DNA of 64,000 nucleotides from Armatimonadetes bacterium UBA1398 (GTDB lineage Bacteria > Armatimonadota > Zipacnadia > UBA1398). The notes beneath the pieces are model-generated. The model saw only the letters and a list, made by a program, of their open reading frames with translations, did not search any database and was not told the origin of the DNA. The stretch spans positions 62,001 through 126,000 of the forward strand of contig DBQI01000028.1 of NCBI GenBank assembly GCA_002305165.1. Direction: 5' to 3'. Positions 14,725 to 23,447 of this stretch are shown piece after piece (position 1 is the first letter of the stretch; every line of letters begins with the position of its first letter). Both the position numbers and the translations under genes were made by a program.

Positions 14725-15540
14725 ATGGAGACGGCGCCGCCGCCCTACGCCGATGCCCACGTGCACCTGCAAGAGGAGGTGTACGAGGACCACTTGCCGG
14801 GCGTCATAGAGCGCGCGCGGGAGGCCGGGGTCGCCCTATTCATCTCGAACGCAACCCACCCCGACGACTGGGAGCGGACGCTCGCGATCGCTGAGCGCTA
14901 TGAAGGCGTCGTGCCCTGCCTGGGGGTCCATCCGTGGTTCCTCGACCACGGTCACTCTGACTGGCTCCCACGCTTGCGGGACCTTCTGCTGGCGAGCGGC
15001 GCGCTAGTTGGTGAGGTGGGCCTTGATGGACTGAAGACCGGCACGCCTCTGGAGGCACAGCGCGTCGTCCTGGAGCACCAACTGGACCTGGCCCAATCCC
15101 TCCGCCGGCCGGCGATGCTCCATGGTGTCCGAGCTTTCGGCCACCTCGCCGAGATTCTCGCCAGACGGGCGCCGTGGCAGGCTCCCTTCGTGATGCACGC
15201 GTTCGCGGGGTCACCGGAGATCGTCCAACGCCTTGCGGCCATGGGGAGCTACTTCTCCTATGGTGGCTATGTACTGGACGAGCGCCACCGCAAGGCGCGG
15301 AGAGCCCTCCTCCACACGCCGCTGGACCGCCTTCTCATCGAGAGCGACGCCCCCGCGATGCTGCCTCCGGAGGGATACCGGCCACACACCATCCAGGAGC
15401 CGAGTGGAGACGTCTGGAACGAACCGGCGAACATCCCTGCGGTGGTGGCCGGCGTGGCTGCCTTGCTGGGCTTGGATGCTGATGTGTTGCGCGAGATGCT
15501 GTGGACGAACCTGCAGCGGCTTCTGGAGGGTCCCAGGTGA
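14725..15540 (+). CDS. TatD-family metal-dependent hydrolase
   Basis: 271-residue amidohydrolase-fold protein. Metal and catalytic blocks: DAHVHL (two histidines), GVHPWF, GEVGLDG (glutamate bridging the metals), MLHG, MHAFAGS and IESDAP. TatD members are 3'-5' exonucleases or related deoxyribonucleases in the cytoplasm. The chain lacks nothing obvious, although spacing is slightly unusual (YFSYGGYVLDERHRKARR). Its TGA overlaps the GTG start of the TcdA gene (GTGA), so the two are co-translated. Substrate not deducible. Confidence 0.87.
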   Translation: METAPPPYADAHVHLQEEVYEDHLPGVIERAREAGVALFISNATHPDDWERTLAIAERYEGVVPCLGVHPWFLDHGHSDWLPRLRDLLLASGALVGEVGLDGLKTGTPLEAQRVVLEHQLDLAQSLRRPAMLHGVRAFGHLAEILARRAPWQAPFVMHAFAGSPEIVQRLAAMGSYFSYGGYVLDERHRKARRALLHTPLDRLLIESDAPAMLPPEGYRPHTIQEPSGDVWNEPANIPAVVAGVAALLGLDADVLREMLWTNLQRLLEGPR

Positions 15541-16313
15541 GTGACGCCCGCTTCGCCCGCACGGAGCTGTTACTCGGTTCGGAGGTGATGAAGCGCCTCG
15601 CAGATTCCCATGTCGTGGTGGTGGGGCTGGGGGCCGTGGGCAGCTATGCGGTGGAGGCTCTCGCGCGTGGCGGGGTTGGGCATCTCACCCTGGTCGACTT
15701 CGACGTGATCTGTGAGAGTAACATCAACCGGCAACTCTATGCCCTGGAGTCAACTGTGGGTAGCGCGAAGGCGTCCGTTGCCGCCGAACGCGTGCGCGAC
15801 ATCAACCCTCGCTGTGTCGTGGAGACCCTCGAGGTGTTCGTTGATGAGAACACACTGGACCGGCTCCTAGCCGATCCGCCAGACCTGGTCGTCGACGCCA
15901 TCGACACCCTCTCATCCAAGGCCATGCTGATCCGAGAGACCGTGCGTCGGGGCATACCCGTCGTCTCCTCGATGGGCGCCGCTCTGAGGTTGGACCCCAC
16001 TGCGGTACGCGTGGGACCTCTGTCGCGGACCGAAGCCTGCCCACTGGCGCGGCGGTTGCGCCGGATGCTTAGGGACCAGATCGACACAGATCGCGTCCTC
16101 TGCGTGTACAGCGCGGAGGCGGTTCGCAAGGGCCTTGCGGGCGAGTCCGACGCCACCGAGAACACCGATGCTGCCTCAGGTTCGGAGGGCCGCAGGCGGG
16201 CACTGCCCAGCCTGCCGACCGTGACCGGAGTCTTCGGCCTGACTGTGGCGAGCGAAGGGCTGCGGCTGCTTCTCGGGGGGCGCTGGCCTGATCCATCCGC
16301 TGGCGCTACGTGA
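15537..16313 (+). CDS. tcdA: TcdA-like tRNA threonylcarbamoyladenosine dehydratase (ThiF/MoeB fold)
   Basis: 258 residues starting at the GTG embedded in the TatD stop (GTGA); an upstream ATG is less likely. E1-like adenylating fold: VVVVGLGAVGSYAVEALARGGVG (nucleotide-binding), DFDVICESNINRQLYA and DAIDTLSSKAMLI. RFARTELLLG at the start and LRRMLRD in the middle match TcdA/CsdL, which dehydrates t6A37 in tRNA to its cyclic form. The catalytic cysteine expected in generic E1 proteins is not clearly placed, as in TcdA. Converges with the DUF1854 gene. Confidence 0.85.
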   Translation: MSDARFARTELLLGSEVMKRLADSHVVVVGLGAVGSYAVEALARGGVGHLTLVDFDVICESNINRQLYALESTVGSAKASVAAERVRDINPRCVVETLEVFVDENTLDRLLADPPDLVVDAIDTLSSKAMLIRETVRRGIPVVSSMGAALRLDPTAVRVGPLSRTEACPLARRLRRMLRDQIDTDRVLCVYSAEAVRKGLAGESDATENTDAASGSEGRRRALPSLPTVTGVFGLTVASEGLRLLLGGRWPDPSAGAT

Positions 16314-16339
16314 GATTCGGGCCAATGCAGGAGGCGGCC

Positions 16340-16894
16340 CTAGCCGAGTATCGTGGCCTCAAGCTGGCTCTTGCGGTCCAGCGCGGCCGCGTTCTCTATC
16401 TCGTAGCGGTTCCCATGCACATCCTGAATGAGGTAGCGTCCGGCCTGCGGCTGCAGGACGTTCTCCCGAGGGTCATTGACAGCGAACTCTCGCTCGCCCC
16501 GGTCGGTCTCCACGCTAAGATAGACGAGGCCGGCCTTGCTCTGAGCCGAGCGTATCCGCGTGATCTTTGGCACGAAATACCGGAGCTCGATGCCCAGCTC
16601 GCAAACACGTCGAGCCTCCTTCGGGAGCTTGGCGGGGTCCAGAATCACCCCGATCTCCTCGTCGCGGGGGGTCGAGATCGAGAGGTAACGCCCTGGCCTG
16701 CTCTGGGGGAAACACCAGCGGAACCGCACGTCTAGCCAGCAACGGTCCGAGGTCGCCGCATGGATGATTCCCCTGCCCGTGTCGATGAACTCGATGTCAT
16801 CTGGCTCGAAGTAGCGGATCTTCCAGTCCTCAGGAGCCCCCGGCCCGGCGCCGCTCTCCAGTGCCGGGACCTCCGTCTTCGTCGTGTCGGTCAT
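16340..16894 (-). CDS. DUF1854 protein, partner of the adjacent ABC exporter
   Basis: 184 residues. The patterns IHAATSDRCWLDVRFRWCFP, PRDEEIGVILDPAKLP, YFVPKITRI and NAAALDRKSQLE are typical, from memory, of DUF1854, often encoded beside an ABC exporter and linked in some genomes to cyanophycin metabolism. It starts 38 bases past the exporter stop and is clearly in the same unit. No signal peptide or membrane helix. No cyanophycin synthetase or cyanophycinase lies in the window, so the cargo is open. FVPKI and the ends look intact. Confidence 0.78.
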   Translation of the reverse strand: MTDTTKTEVPALESGAGPGAPEDWKIRYFEPDDIEFIDTGRGIIHAATSDRCWLDVRFRWCFPQSRPGRYLSISTPRDEEIGVILDPAKLPKEARRVCELGIELRYFVPKITRIRSAQSKAGLVYLSVETDRGEREFAVNDPRENVLQPQAGRYLIQDVHGNRYEIENAAALDRKSQLEATILG

Positions 16895-16932
16895 GCGAGA
16901 CTCCCCTTCCGCGCTAGGCTCATCGCTCAGGC

Positions 16933-19251
16933 CTAGCCGTCCACAGCCTTGATCTGGTTGATCTCCGACTGCATCTTCACAAGGCGCGAGTAGAGGCCGC
17001 CCGCCTCCAGCAGCTCATCGTGGGTGCCGAGCTCCTTCTGCTCACCACGTTCCAGAACCAGGAGCCGATCGGCGTTGCGAAGCGTCGACAACCGGTGGGC
17101 GATAGCGAAGGTAGTCCGGCCCTTGACCAGCCGCGCCAGAGCGTCCTGGATCTTCTTCTCGGTCTCCGTATCGACGCTCGCGGTCGCCTCGTCGAGGATG
17201 AGGATCCGCGGATTGTGCAGGATGCCGCGGGCGATAGAGACCCGCTGCCTCTCGCCTCCCGAGAGCCGGCTCCCGCGCTCCCCGACCTGGGTGTCGTAGC
17301 CATCGGGGAACTTCACGATGAACTCATGGGCGTTGGCCGCCTTGGCGGCATCCATGATCTCCTCGATTGTCGCGTCGGGCTTGCCGTAGGCGATGTTCTC
17401 GGCGATGGTGCCCGTGAACAGGAAGGGTTCTTGCAGCACGATCCCGATCTGGCGCCGCAGGTCGTGAAGGCTGATGTCACGGATGTCCACGTCATCGATT
17501 CGGATGGAGCCCTGCTGGGCAGCATAGAAGCGGCAGATCAGGGCCACAGTCGTAGACTTACCGGCTCCCGACGGCCCGACGAGCCCTATCATCTCGCCCG
17601 GCTTCACGTCGATGCTGATGTCCTTGAGCACTGGCTTGTTCGGGTCATAGCCGAAGGTGACCCCATCGAAGACAACGTGCCCCTTGATATCGGGCATCGA
17701 AACGGTCGTGTCCGTCTCGTAGACCTCGGGAGTCGTGTCCAGAACCTCGAAGATACGCTCGCAGGCCGTGAGGCTTCTCGTGATCCACTGGTTGAGCCGC
17801 CCAATCCAGCGGAAGGCCGGCAGGATCTGGCCCAGGTACATGGTGAAAGCCATGAGCTCACCCAGGGAGATGCGGTTCTCGAGGATCTTGATGCCGCCGG
17901 CGTACCACACCAGCAGGGTGCCGGCGCCAAGGATGAAGCCGATGGTCGGCATCATGACCCAGAAGTAACGCTCGATTGTGACGCTCGTGTCGAACAACTC
18001 ATTGTTACGGTCGGAGAAACGGCTGATCTCGCGCCCCTCCTGCGCGAAGGCCTTCACAACACGGATTCCCGACAGCGAGTCATTGACGACGGAGCCCAGC
18101 CGCGACCAGCGCGACCACATCCGCCGGAAGTTTGGCATCAGGCGCCTGAAGAACCAGCTCGCGACGGCCATCACCAGGGGCCCGGGAATGAGGCCGATGA
18201 GCGCGAGCTGCCAGTCCATGGCCAGCAGAACCCCCGTGATGATCACGAAAGTGCCGATCATCCAGAACGCCTCGGGCAGAGCGTCGGAGAGCAGGTTGTT
18301 CAGCGACTGCGTGTCCTGGGTTACCCGAGTCATCAGCGAGCCGACGTTCTTCTTGTCGAAGTACTTGAGGCCCAACCGCTGGAATGCCTCGTACAGTTCC
18401 TGCCGGATGTTTCGCGTCAGGATTTGCGCGAGCCACGGGGTGATCCGGGACATGATCAGGCCGTTCACCAGTCCCAGGACGGCGAAGCTGAAGAGGATGA
18501 CCAGAAGGGGCACGAAGAGCTCCGAGTGTCGCCCTGCCCCTGAGTCCAGGTTCTGGCCTCCCAGCTTCGCCAGTAGCGAAACCATGGCCGGCGAGGCATC
18601 GTGGGGCACGCTCTCGGTGAAGACCCAATCGACTAGGGCGCCCATGACGAGCGGGCGGGCGAGCTCGGTGAGCATCGACATTCCGCCCATGAAGATCGTC
18701 AGGGCGAAGAGCTTCCAGTAGGGGATCATGTAGGTGAACAAGCGCTTCAGCGTCTTGCGCCGGTTCACGCATTGGGGACAGACCTTGGTGTCGGGAGGCA
18801 AGGGACGGGAGCAGGAGGGGCAGACCCGCTCCTCCTCTTCCTCATCGTGGAAGGCCTCCTTGCCGTCGGTGATGATCTCCTGGAGCTTGCGCGCGGCTTG
18901 GCCGAACTGACGTCCCCTCGCGTTCGAGTACCGGAGTAGTTCCTCCGGCTCACCTTTGCTCACGATGCGAAGCACGCCTGCCCCGACCATGCTCTCGGCG
19001 GCGGCGCGGCTCAGGTCCCCCAGAGCGACCTCTCTGGCGACCTCCGGAGTCCCGTTGTCCTGACGGACCACGAAGAGACGCTCCTGGGTAGCCAGCAGCC
19101 ACTGCTTCCCGAACTGGCCATCAGGACCGATGTCGGACTCAAGGGCAATGACGAACTCATCGCCATTGACCCCACGCTCGCGAAGGATGTCCGCGATCCC
19201 GTCAGGGTACTTCTCTACGAGCGACATGTCGTGAGGGTCCTTCCCGTTCAT
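16933..19251 (-). CDS. ABC exporter with N-terminal PH-like domain and zinc ribbon
   Basis: 772 residues from MNGKDPHDMSLVE. Order: a soluble domain of about 130 residues resembling a bacterial PH domain (LLATQERLFVVRQDNG), an acidic linker, a zinc ribbon CPSC-x10-CPQC near 143-160, six transmembrane helices, and a nucleotide-binding domain with Walker A GPSGAGKST (about 557), signature LSGGERQR (about 662), Walker B ILILDEAT (about 678) and the AHR histidine. A homodimeric lipid/peptide-type exporter architecture with an extra cytosolic sensor head. CAGGGG lies six bases upstream of the chosen ATG; the next in-frame ATG (19227) is also possible. The 278-base leader has no gene. Confidence 0.9.
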   Translation of the reverse strand: MNGKDPHDMSLVEKYPDGIADILRERGVNGDEFVIALESDIGPDGQFGKQWLLATQERLFVVRQDNGTPEVAREVALGDLSRAAAESMVGAGVLRIVSKGEPEELLRYSNARGRQFGQAARKLQEIITDGKEAFHDEEEEERVCPSCSRPLPPDTKVCPQCVNRRKTLKRLFTYMIPYWKLFALTIFMGGMSMLTELARPLVMGALVDWVFTESVPHDASPAMVSLLAKLGGQNLDSGAGRHSELFVPLLVILFSFAVLGLVNGLIMSRITPWLAQILTRNIRQELYEAFQRLGLKYFDKKNVGSLMTRVTQDTQSLNNLLSDALPEAFWMIGTFVIITGVLLAMDWQLALIGLIPGPLVMAVASWFFRRLMPNFRRMWSRWSRLGSVVNDSLSGIRVVKAFAQEGREISRFSDRNNELFDTSVTIERYFWVMMPTIGFILGAGTLLVWYAGGIKILENRISLGELMAFTMYLGQILPAFRWIGRLNQWITRSLTACERIFEVLDTTPEVYETDTTVSMPDIKGHVVFDGVTFGYDPNKPVLKDISIDVKPGEMIGLVGPSGAGKSTTVALICRFYAAQQGSIRIDDVDIRDISLHDLRRQIGIVLQEPFLFTGTIAENIAYGKPDATIEEIMDAAKAANAHEFIVKFPDGYDTQVGERGSRLSGGERQRVSIARGILHNPRILILDEATASVDTETEKKIQDALARLVKGRTTFAIAHRLSTLRNADRLLVLERGEQKELGTHDELLEAGGLYSRLVKMQSEINQIKAVDG

Positions 19252-19529
19252 TCGGGCCCCTGAACCCGAACAACTTGCTGGAGGCAACAGTGAGTGGGAA
19301 GCGCAGCCTGGCGGCACTGAGGCCACCGCGATAGGAGGCGCACCCACCAACCAGATATCGAAGGCCAGCGGGCCTCAGCCGAGCGTAGGGGGTGAGTCAG
19401 GAGGAGGGAATGATGCCAGCGCCCATGTAACGATCACCTCATCCGGGTAGCGAGGTTACCCGCACCAAGGCCTAACCATTGAGAGTTTGCCACGCTCCAG
19501 CGTTGCGGGACAAACCTTTTGGCTGTTGG

Positions 19530-20552
19530 TCAAGGGCAGATCGAACGCCCCACCGCCTTGGCTATCGGCTGCAGGGCCTCCATGAGCGCCTGGAACTCAG
19601 CGATGGTGAGCGACTGAGGGCCATCCGATACCGCGCGCTCCGGCGCCTGGTGGACCTCCACCATCAGTCCATCCGCTCCCGCCGCCACGGCGGCCTTCGC
19701 CATCGCAGGCACCATCCACGAGTGGCCGGTTCCATGGCTAGGATCCACGACCACGGGCAGGTGGCTGAAACGCTTGAGGGCCGGCACCGCGCTGAGGTCC
19801 AGGGTGTTCCGCGTCGCCGTCTCGAAGGTGCGGATGCCCCGCTCGCAAAGCACGATCTTCTCGTTGCCTGTGGACATGATGTACTCAGCAGCCATCAGGA
19901 GGTCCTCTATGGTGCTGCTGAGTCCCCTCTTGAGCAGTACCGGCTTCCCCGTCTGACCCACTTCGGACAGGAGAGGGAAGTTCTGCATGTTGCGCGCGCC
20001 GATCTGGAGCATGTCGGCGTAGCGAGCGACGAGGTCGACCATGCGCGTATCCATGACCTCGGTCACGAAAGGCAGCCCGGTCCGCTGAGATGCCATCTTC
20101 AGCAGCGCCAGACCGGCCTCGCGCATGCCCTGGAAGGTGTAGGGCGAGGTGCGCGGCTTGTACGCCCCGCCTCGCAGCATCGCGCCACCGGCTGCGGCAA
20201 CGCCTCTGGCGACCTCCCGCAGCCCCTCCTCGGACTCCACCGCGCACGGGCCCGCGATCACCGTCAGGCGGCTGCCGCCGAAGATGGCGGGCCCCACCTC
20301 AATGACGGTTGTCCCAACGATCTCAGGACGGCGCGCCGCCAGCTTGTAGGGCTTGTCGATCCTCGCGACGTGGTCGACGCCCTCCAGGAGCTGGAAGGCT
20401 TCGAGGTGCTCCTGCGTCTTGTCCCCGACCACGGCGATCACCGTCAGGTTCACGCCGTGGATCGGGTGCGCCTGGAACCCGAAACCCTTGATGGTTCCGA
20501 TGACGCCCTCGACCTGCGCCTCGGTGGCGCCGGCCTGCATTACGATGACCAT
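19530..20552 (-). CDS. aroF: 3-deoxy-7-phosphoheptulonate (DAHP) synthase with N-terminal regulatory-type domain
   Basis: 340 residues. Catalyses condensation of phosphoenolpyruvate and erythrose 4-phosphate, first step of the shikimate pathway. The N-terminal 70 residues (MVIVMQAGATEAQVEGV) are the ferredoxin-like domain found in AroA-I-beta enzymes. The barrel shows AGPCAVES, LRGGAYKPRTSPYTFQG, QIGARNMQNF, LLKRG, CERGIRTFE and DPSHGTGH. All metal and substrate residues appear intact. AGAGGCGG precedes the ATG. It stands between two hairpins and is probably a single transcript. Confidence 0.96.
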   Translation of the reverse strand: MVIVMQAGATEAQVEGVIGTIKGFGFQAHPIHGVNLTVIAVVGDKTQEHLEAFQLLEGVDHVARIDKPYKLAARRPEIVGTTVIEVGPAIFGGSRLTVIAGPCAVESEEGLREVARGVAAAGGAMLRGGAYKPRTSPYTFQGMREAGLALLKMASQRTGLPFVTEVMDTRMVDLVARYADMLQIGARNMQNFPLLSEVGQTGKPVLLKRGLSSTIEDLLMAAEYIMSTGNEKIVLCERGIRTFETATRNTLDLSAVPALKRFSHLPVVVDPSHGTGHSWMVPAMAKAAVAAGADGLMVEVHQAPERAVSDGPQSLTIAEFQALMEALQPIAKAVGRSICP

Positions 20553-20566
20553 AGTCCGCCTCTTCT

Positions 20567-20604
20567 CTGGGCGGGCACGGGCGGCTCGGCCTGTGCCCGC
20601 CCAG
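20567..20604 (-). terminator. Terminator after the FKBP lipoprotein gene
   Basis: 12-base-pair stem CTGGGCGGGCAC / GTGCCCGCCCAG with a 14-base loop, 8 bases after the FKBP stop on the minus strand and 14 bases before the aroF start. Confidence 0.72.
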
Positions 20605-20612
20605 GAGATGCG

Positions 20613-21218
20613 CTACTTCACGTCTACTAACTCGGTCTCAAACACGAGATCGGCGTTGGCGGGGATGACCGGCGGGCTGCCGCTCGCGCCATAGCCCAGC
20701 TTGGACGGGATAATGAGCTTCCGCCTCTCGCCGACCTTCATCCCCGCGATACCCTCGTCCCAACCGGGGATGACCATGCCGGCGCCAAGCACGAAGTCGA
20801 TGGGCGTACCGCGGTCCAGCGAGGAGTCGAACTTCTCGCCGGTATCCTTCAGCGTGCCCGTGTAGTGGACGAAGACCTTCTTGCCGGGAACGGCCTCGGC
20901 GCCATCGCCCTTCTTCTGAATGATGTACTGAAGGCCAGAGTCCGTCGTGATGGTCTCACCCTCAGCTGCCTCGTCGCCCTCGGACACCTCCGTAGTGCTC
21001 TCGGCGCCTTCCTCAGCGGCGCTCTCGGCCGCCGCGCTCTCAGTCTCCGACTCCGCCGGCGCAGACTCAGGCTGCTCGGGGGGCAGCGTCTCGGACTTGG
21101 GCGCCGGTGGCGCCCAGTCGGTGGGTGTCTCGTCCGTCTTGCTGCAGCCAGCGACCACCGCCGCGGCCACCACGAGGGTCGCTACCAGAAGCATGCTTCC
21201 CAGTCTCGATACCTGCAT
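20613..21218 (-). CDS. FKBP-type peptidyl-prolyl isomerase lipoprotein
   Basis: 201 residues. Lipoprotein signal with VVAGC, a roughly 70-residue acidic Pro/Glu/Ser/Ala linker, then one FKBP domain (TDSGLQYIIQKKGDG, VFVHYTGTLKDTGEKFDSS, IPGWDEGIAGMKVGERRKLIIPSKLGYG, LVFETELVDVK). Active-site Tyr, Asp and Trp positions of FKBPs are recognisable. Assists folding of exported proteins in the envelope. The long acidic linker may extend the domain from the membrane. Flanked by hairpins on both sides, so it is a single-gene transcript. Confidence 0.93.
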   Translation of the reverse strand: MQVSRLGSMLLVATLVVAAAVVAGCSKTDETPTDWAPPAPKSETLPPEQPESAPAESETESAAAESAAEEGAESTTEVSEGDEAAEGETITTDSGLQYIIQKKGDGAEAVPGKKVFVHYTGTLKDTGEKFDSSLDRGTPIDFVLGAGMVIPGWDEGIAGMKVGERRKLIIPSKLGYGASGSPPVIPANADLVFETELVDVK

Positions 21219-21240
21219 TGGATCCGCTCCTTCAAGTCGT

Positions 21241-21270
21241 AGGCGCCGAAGGACAGGACCTCCGGCGCCT
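21241..21270 (-). terminator. Hairpin after the START-like gene
   Basis: AGGCGCCG / CGGCGCCT 8-base-pair stem with a 14-base loop, between the stop at 21295 and the FKBP start on the minus strand. Confidence 0.55.
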
Positions 21271-21294
21271 CAGTATTCCCGCTCCATCAGTGTC

Positions 21295-21747
21295 TTAGGA
21301 TGCCTGGGCTTCGGCCTTGCGCGCAAGAGCCTCCAACATGCCCTCGGCGTTCTGCCGCGTGAGCTTCATGACCAGGCTCTTCAGCAGCGCCCCCACGAGG
21401 GGAACGTTGATCTCGACTTCGATCTCCATCTCGACAAGGGAGCCCCCATCGGCACGCTCGCTGAAGGTCCAGGTCCCCTTGTAGACGTCGTAGTCGCCCT
21501 CGATCTGCTCGAAGCTGCATACCCGCCGCTCGTCGTCCCATTGGTCCTGCTCGGTCCACCTGAGCTTGCGCCCAAGCTGCTTCACCACTCCCACCCAGCG
21601 GCTGATGGTTCGAGGGCCATCACGCTCCAGGATCTCCACCGACTCCACGTCGGGCATGATCTCCGGGAAGCTCTCCACGTCCTTCGCGAGCCGGTAGAGC
21701 AGGTCGACCGGTGCGGATGACTCCTGGCTGCATTTCACGACGCCCAT
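21295..21747 (-). CDS. START/coenzyme Q-binding-like (SRPBCC) protein
   Basis: 150 residues from MGVVKCSQESSAP. The pattern VDLLYRLAKDVESFPEIMPDVESVEILERDG, a central DYDVYKGTWTFSE and C-terminal helix VGALLKSLVMKLTRQNAEGMLEALARKA match the SRPBCC/COQ10 ligand-binding cup. Such proteins bind hydrophobic ligands such as quinones or polyketides. The start overlaps the upstream YkgJ gene by 13 bases; it is chosen because GGAGG lies seven bases before it, inside that gene. No enzyme partner is evident. Confidence 0.8.
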   Translation of the reverse strand: MGVVKCSQESSAPVDLLYRLAKDVESFPEIMPDVESVEILERDGPRTISRWVGVVKQLGRKLRWTEQDQWDDERRVCSFEQIEGDYDVYKGTWTFSERADGGSLVEMEIEVEINVPLVGALLKSLVMKLTRQNAEGMLEALARKAEAQAS

Positions 21748-22229
21748 CGCGCCACCTCCGATTGATCTGTGGGTGCCTGACGCCTGATGCTTAGGCCCGA
21801 GTCCGCGACCCAGCGCGGGATTGGGCGAGGGTTCATCGCGGCATATTGACGCATCCATTCCAGGCCCTCAGTCGCCACCGGTAGGGGGCGCTCTATGGGG
21901 CATGGCATCCACTCCACGAACCCAAGCATGCGGCAGATCAGCGGCCTGACAGGATAGACGGCACAGCTCTTCGCCTTCATGTCGTACAGCGGGCAGAGCT
22001 CGATGCTGTATCCGGCGGCTACCTGATAGCTCTTACTCTCTCCTAGGAGCCTCTGGAGTTCACTGGGCGGGATCCTATGGCGCAGGTAATCCTCCATGCA
22101 CTCCCACTCTTCAGCCGCCGCCGGAACGTCCCCGCTGCATCGGATCGCGCAGGCATGGCACCCGGAGCAGTATCGCCCCGTTGGCAGGCGGTCGTACACG
22201 TCCAGCAGGTCCATCCCATGTCCCTTCAT
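21735..22229 (-). CDS. YkgJ-family cysteine-cluster protein
   Basis: 164 residues. Cysteine pattern: CSGCHACAIRC near the start, then C in LCPLYD, and SCAVYPVRPLICRMLGF, the characteristic YkgJ/UPF0153 motif in which cysteines probably bind zinc or an iron-sulfur cluster. It lies 10 bases after the oxidoreductase stop and runs 13 bases into the START-like gene, so the three form one translationally coupled unit. The cluster's biochemical role is unknown in general. Confidence 0.84.
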   Translation of the reverse strand: MKGHGMDLLDVYDRLPTGRYCSGCHACAIRCSGDVPAAAEEWECMEDYLRHRIPPSELQRLLGESKSYQVAAGYSIELCPLYDMKAKSCAVYPVRPLICRMLGFVEWMPCPIERPLPVATEGLEWMRQYAAMNPRPIPRWVADSGLSIRRQAPTDQSEVARWAS

Positions 22230-22238
22230 GCTGGGTTT

Positions 22239-23231
22239 CTAGTCGAACACGACCTCCGAAGGCTGACCCGTGTCAGCCGACACCCAGGCCGCCTCGGTGA
22301 ACTGAATGACCCTCAGCCCGTTGAGCGCCGTGGCCTCGTTCTCCGCCTTGCCCAGGATGGTTTCGATCCATTTGGTGTCGGGGTCCGAGCCACTCGGAAG
22401 ATCCTTGGGCTCCGTCGTCTCGCCCTTCTCGTTCTGCTCGAGGAGCCTGCCGTTCCGCATGTACAGCGCTCCCTTATCGCAGAACCACGTGATGTCCTCC
22501 CACCATCCCGTCGCGTGGCCAATGACGCTGAAGGTACCGACGGCGCCGTTCGTGAAACGGACCGATGCGGCGGTGAGGATGTCCACCTGGGTATCGAGGT
22601 TCTCCATGTAGGCAAACACCGATTCGGGCACCAGGCCGGTGGTCCAGAAGACGATGTCGACAAGGTGACTGCCGGAGTCGTTGATCTGCCCGCCGCCTGA
22701 GAGGGCCGGATCCTGTCGCCAAGTGCCCATGGTGCCCCGGTACCACTCCTGAGCCTGGAAGGCTTGGATGTAGTGGATGTCGCCCATCTTGCCGGAATCC
22801 AGGACCGACTTCACATACCGGAACTCGGCCTGCTGGTGCCGCTGGTAGGAGAGCGAGAAGACTTTGCCAGACTCCTCGATCTTGGCCATCAGGGTCTTGG
22901 CCTGATCTACCTGGCACACCATCGGCTTCTCGCAGAGCACATGGAGTCCGCGATCCAGCGCTCCCATCGCCTCCTCGAAGTGAAGGGTATGCGGGGTCAG
23001 GATCTGGACGCCGTCCAGCTGCTCCTTGTCCAGCATCTCCTCCCAGTCGTAGTAGACGGGGCACTTGGCGGCATCGGGATTCGCCTCGATCATGCGCGCG
23101 ATCGATGTGTCGCTGATGTCGCAGAGCGCCGTAACCTCAGCCAGAGGGTTGTCGTTGATGCGCCGGAAGTGGCCGCGAGCGATGCCGCCCGCACCGATGA
23201 AGCCGACTCTGATCTTGTCCGTGGACGCCAT
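22239..23231 (-). CDS. Gfo/Idh/MocA-family oxidoreductase
   Basis: 330 residues. N-terminal Rossmann domain with VGFIGAGGIARGH, followed by the family signature CEKPMVCQVDQAK (EKP motif with catalytic-type Lys). The C-terminal alpha/beta domain includes GGGQINDSGSHLVDIVFWTTG, which supplies the usual catalytic Asp and His. These NAD(P)-dependent enzymes oxidise or epimerise sugars and inositols. Substrate unknown. First gene of the unit continuing with the YkgJ and START-like genes; the functional link is not evident. ACGAGG upstream. Confidence 0.92.
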   Translation of the reverse strand: MASTDKIRVGFIGAGGIARGHFRRINDNPLAEVTALCDISDTSIARMIEANPDAAKCPVYYDWEEMLDKEQLDGVQILTPHTLHFEEAMGALDRGLHVLCEKPMVCQVDQAKTLMAKIEESGKVFSLSYQRHQQAEFRYVKSVLDSGKMGDIHYIQAFQAQEWYRGTMGTWRQDPALSGGGQINDSGSHLVDIVFWTTGLVPESVFAYMENLDTQVDILTAASVRFTNGAVGTFSVIGHATGWWEDITWFCDKGALYMRNGRLLEQNEKGETTEPKDLPSGSDPDTKWIETILGKAENEATALNGLRVIQFTEAAWVSADTGQPSEVVFD

Positions 23232-23379
23232 GGGGGCATGCCTCGTTTCCCGGGATGATGGTGTAGAGCGACCCCTAGGGGAGGCTTAGCTATTCGGTCG
23301 TATCCACCCACCGGACCTTCTTGACCCTTAGACGATGGCAGGGATGCAACCTATCTTCCCGGAAAGCGTCCAAAGCCTG

Positions 23380-23408
23380 TTGGGTTTGCTGCATGCACTC
23401 GCTAACAT
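23380..23408 (+). promoter_or_regulatory. Candidate promoter of the 23448 gene
   Basis: TTGGGT at 23380-23385, a 17-base spacer and TAACAT at 23403-23408. The start of transcription would fall about 33 bases before the ATG, leaving room for the GGAGGAA ribosome site. Confidence 0.45.
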
Positions 23409-23447
23409 TGGCCCAATAGGGCTTCGAAGAACCGGAGGAATGTGAAC

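Noticed and set aside
17020..18543. 507-residue plus-strand frame opposite the ABC exporter
   Set aside because: Mirror of a strongly coding GC-rich gene; no start signal or domain. The same reasoning removes long antisense frames opposite aroF, the epimerase and prfA.
19440..19500. GGTAGCGAGGTTACC resembling the 3' hairpin of c-di-GMP-I riboswitches
   Set aside because: The rest of the riboswitch core is missing, and the match is on the plus strand while both flanking genes are minus.
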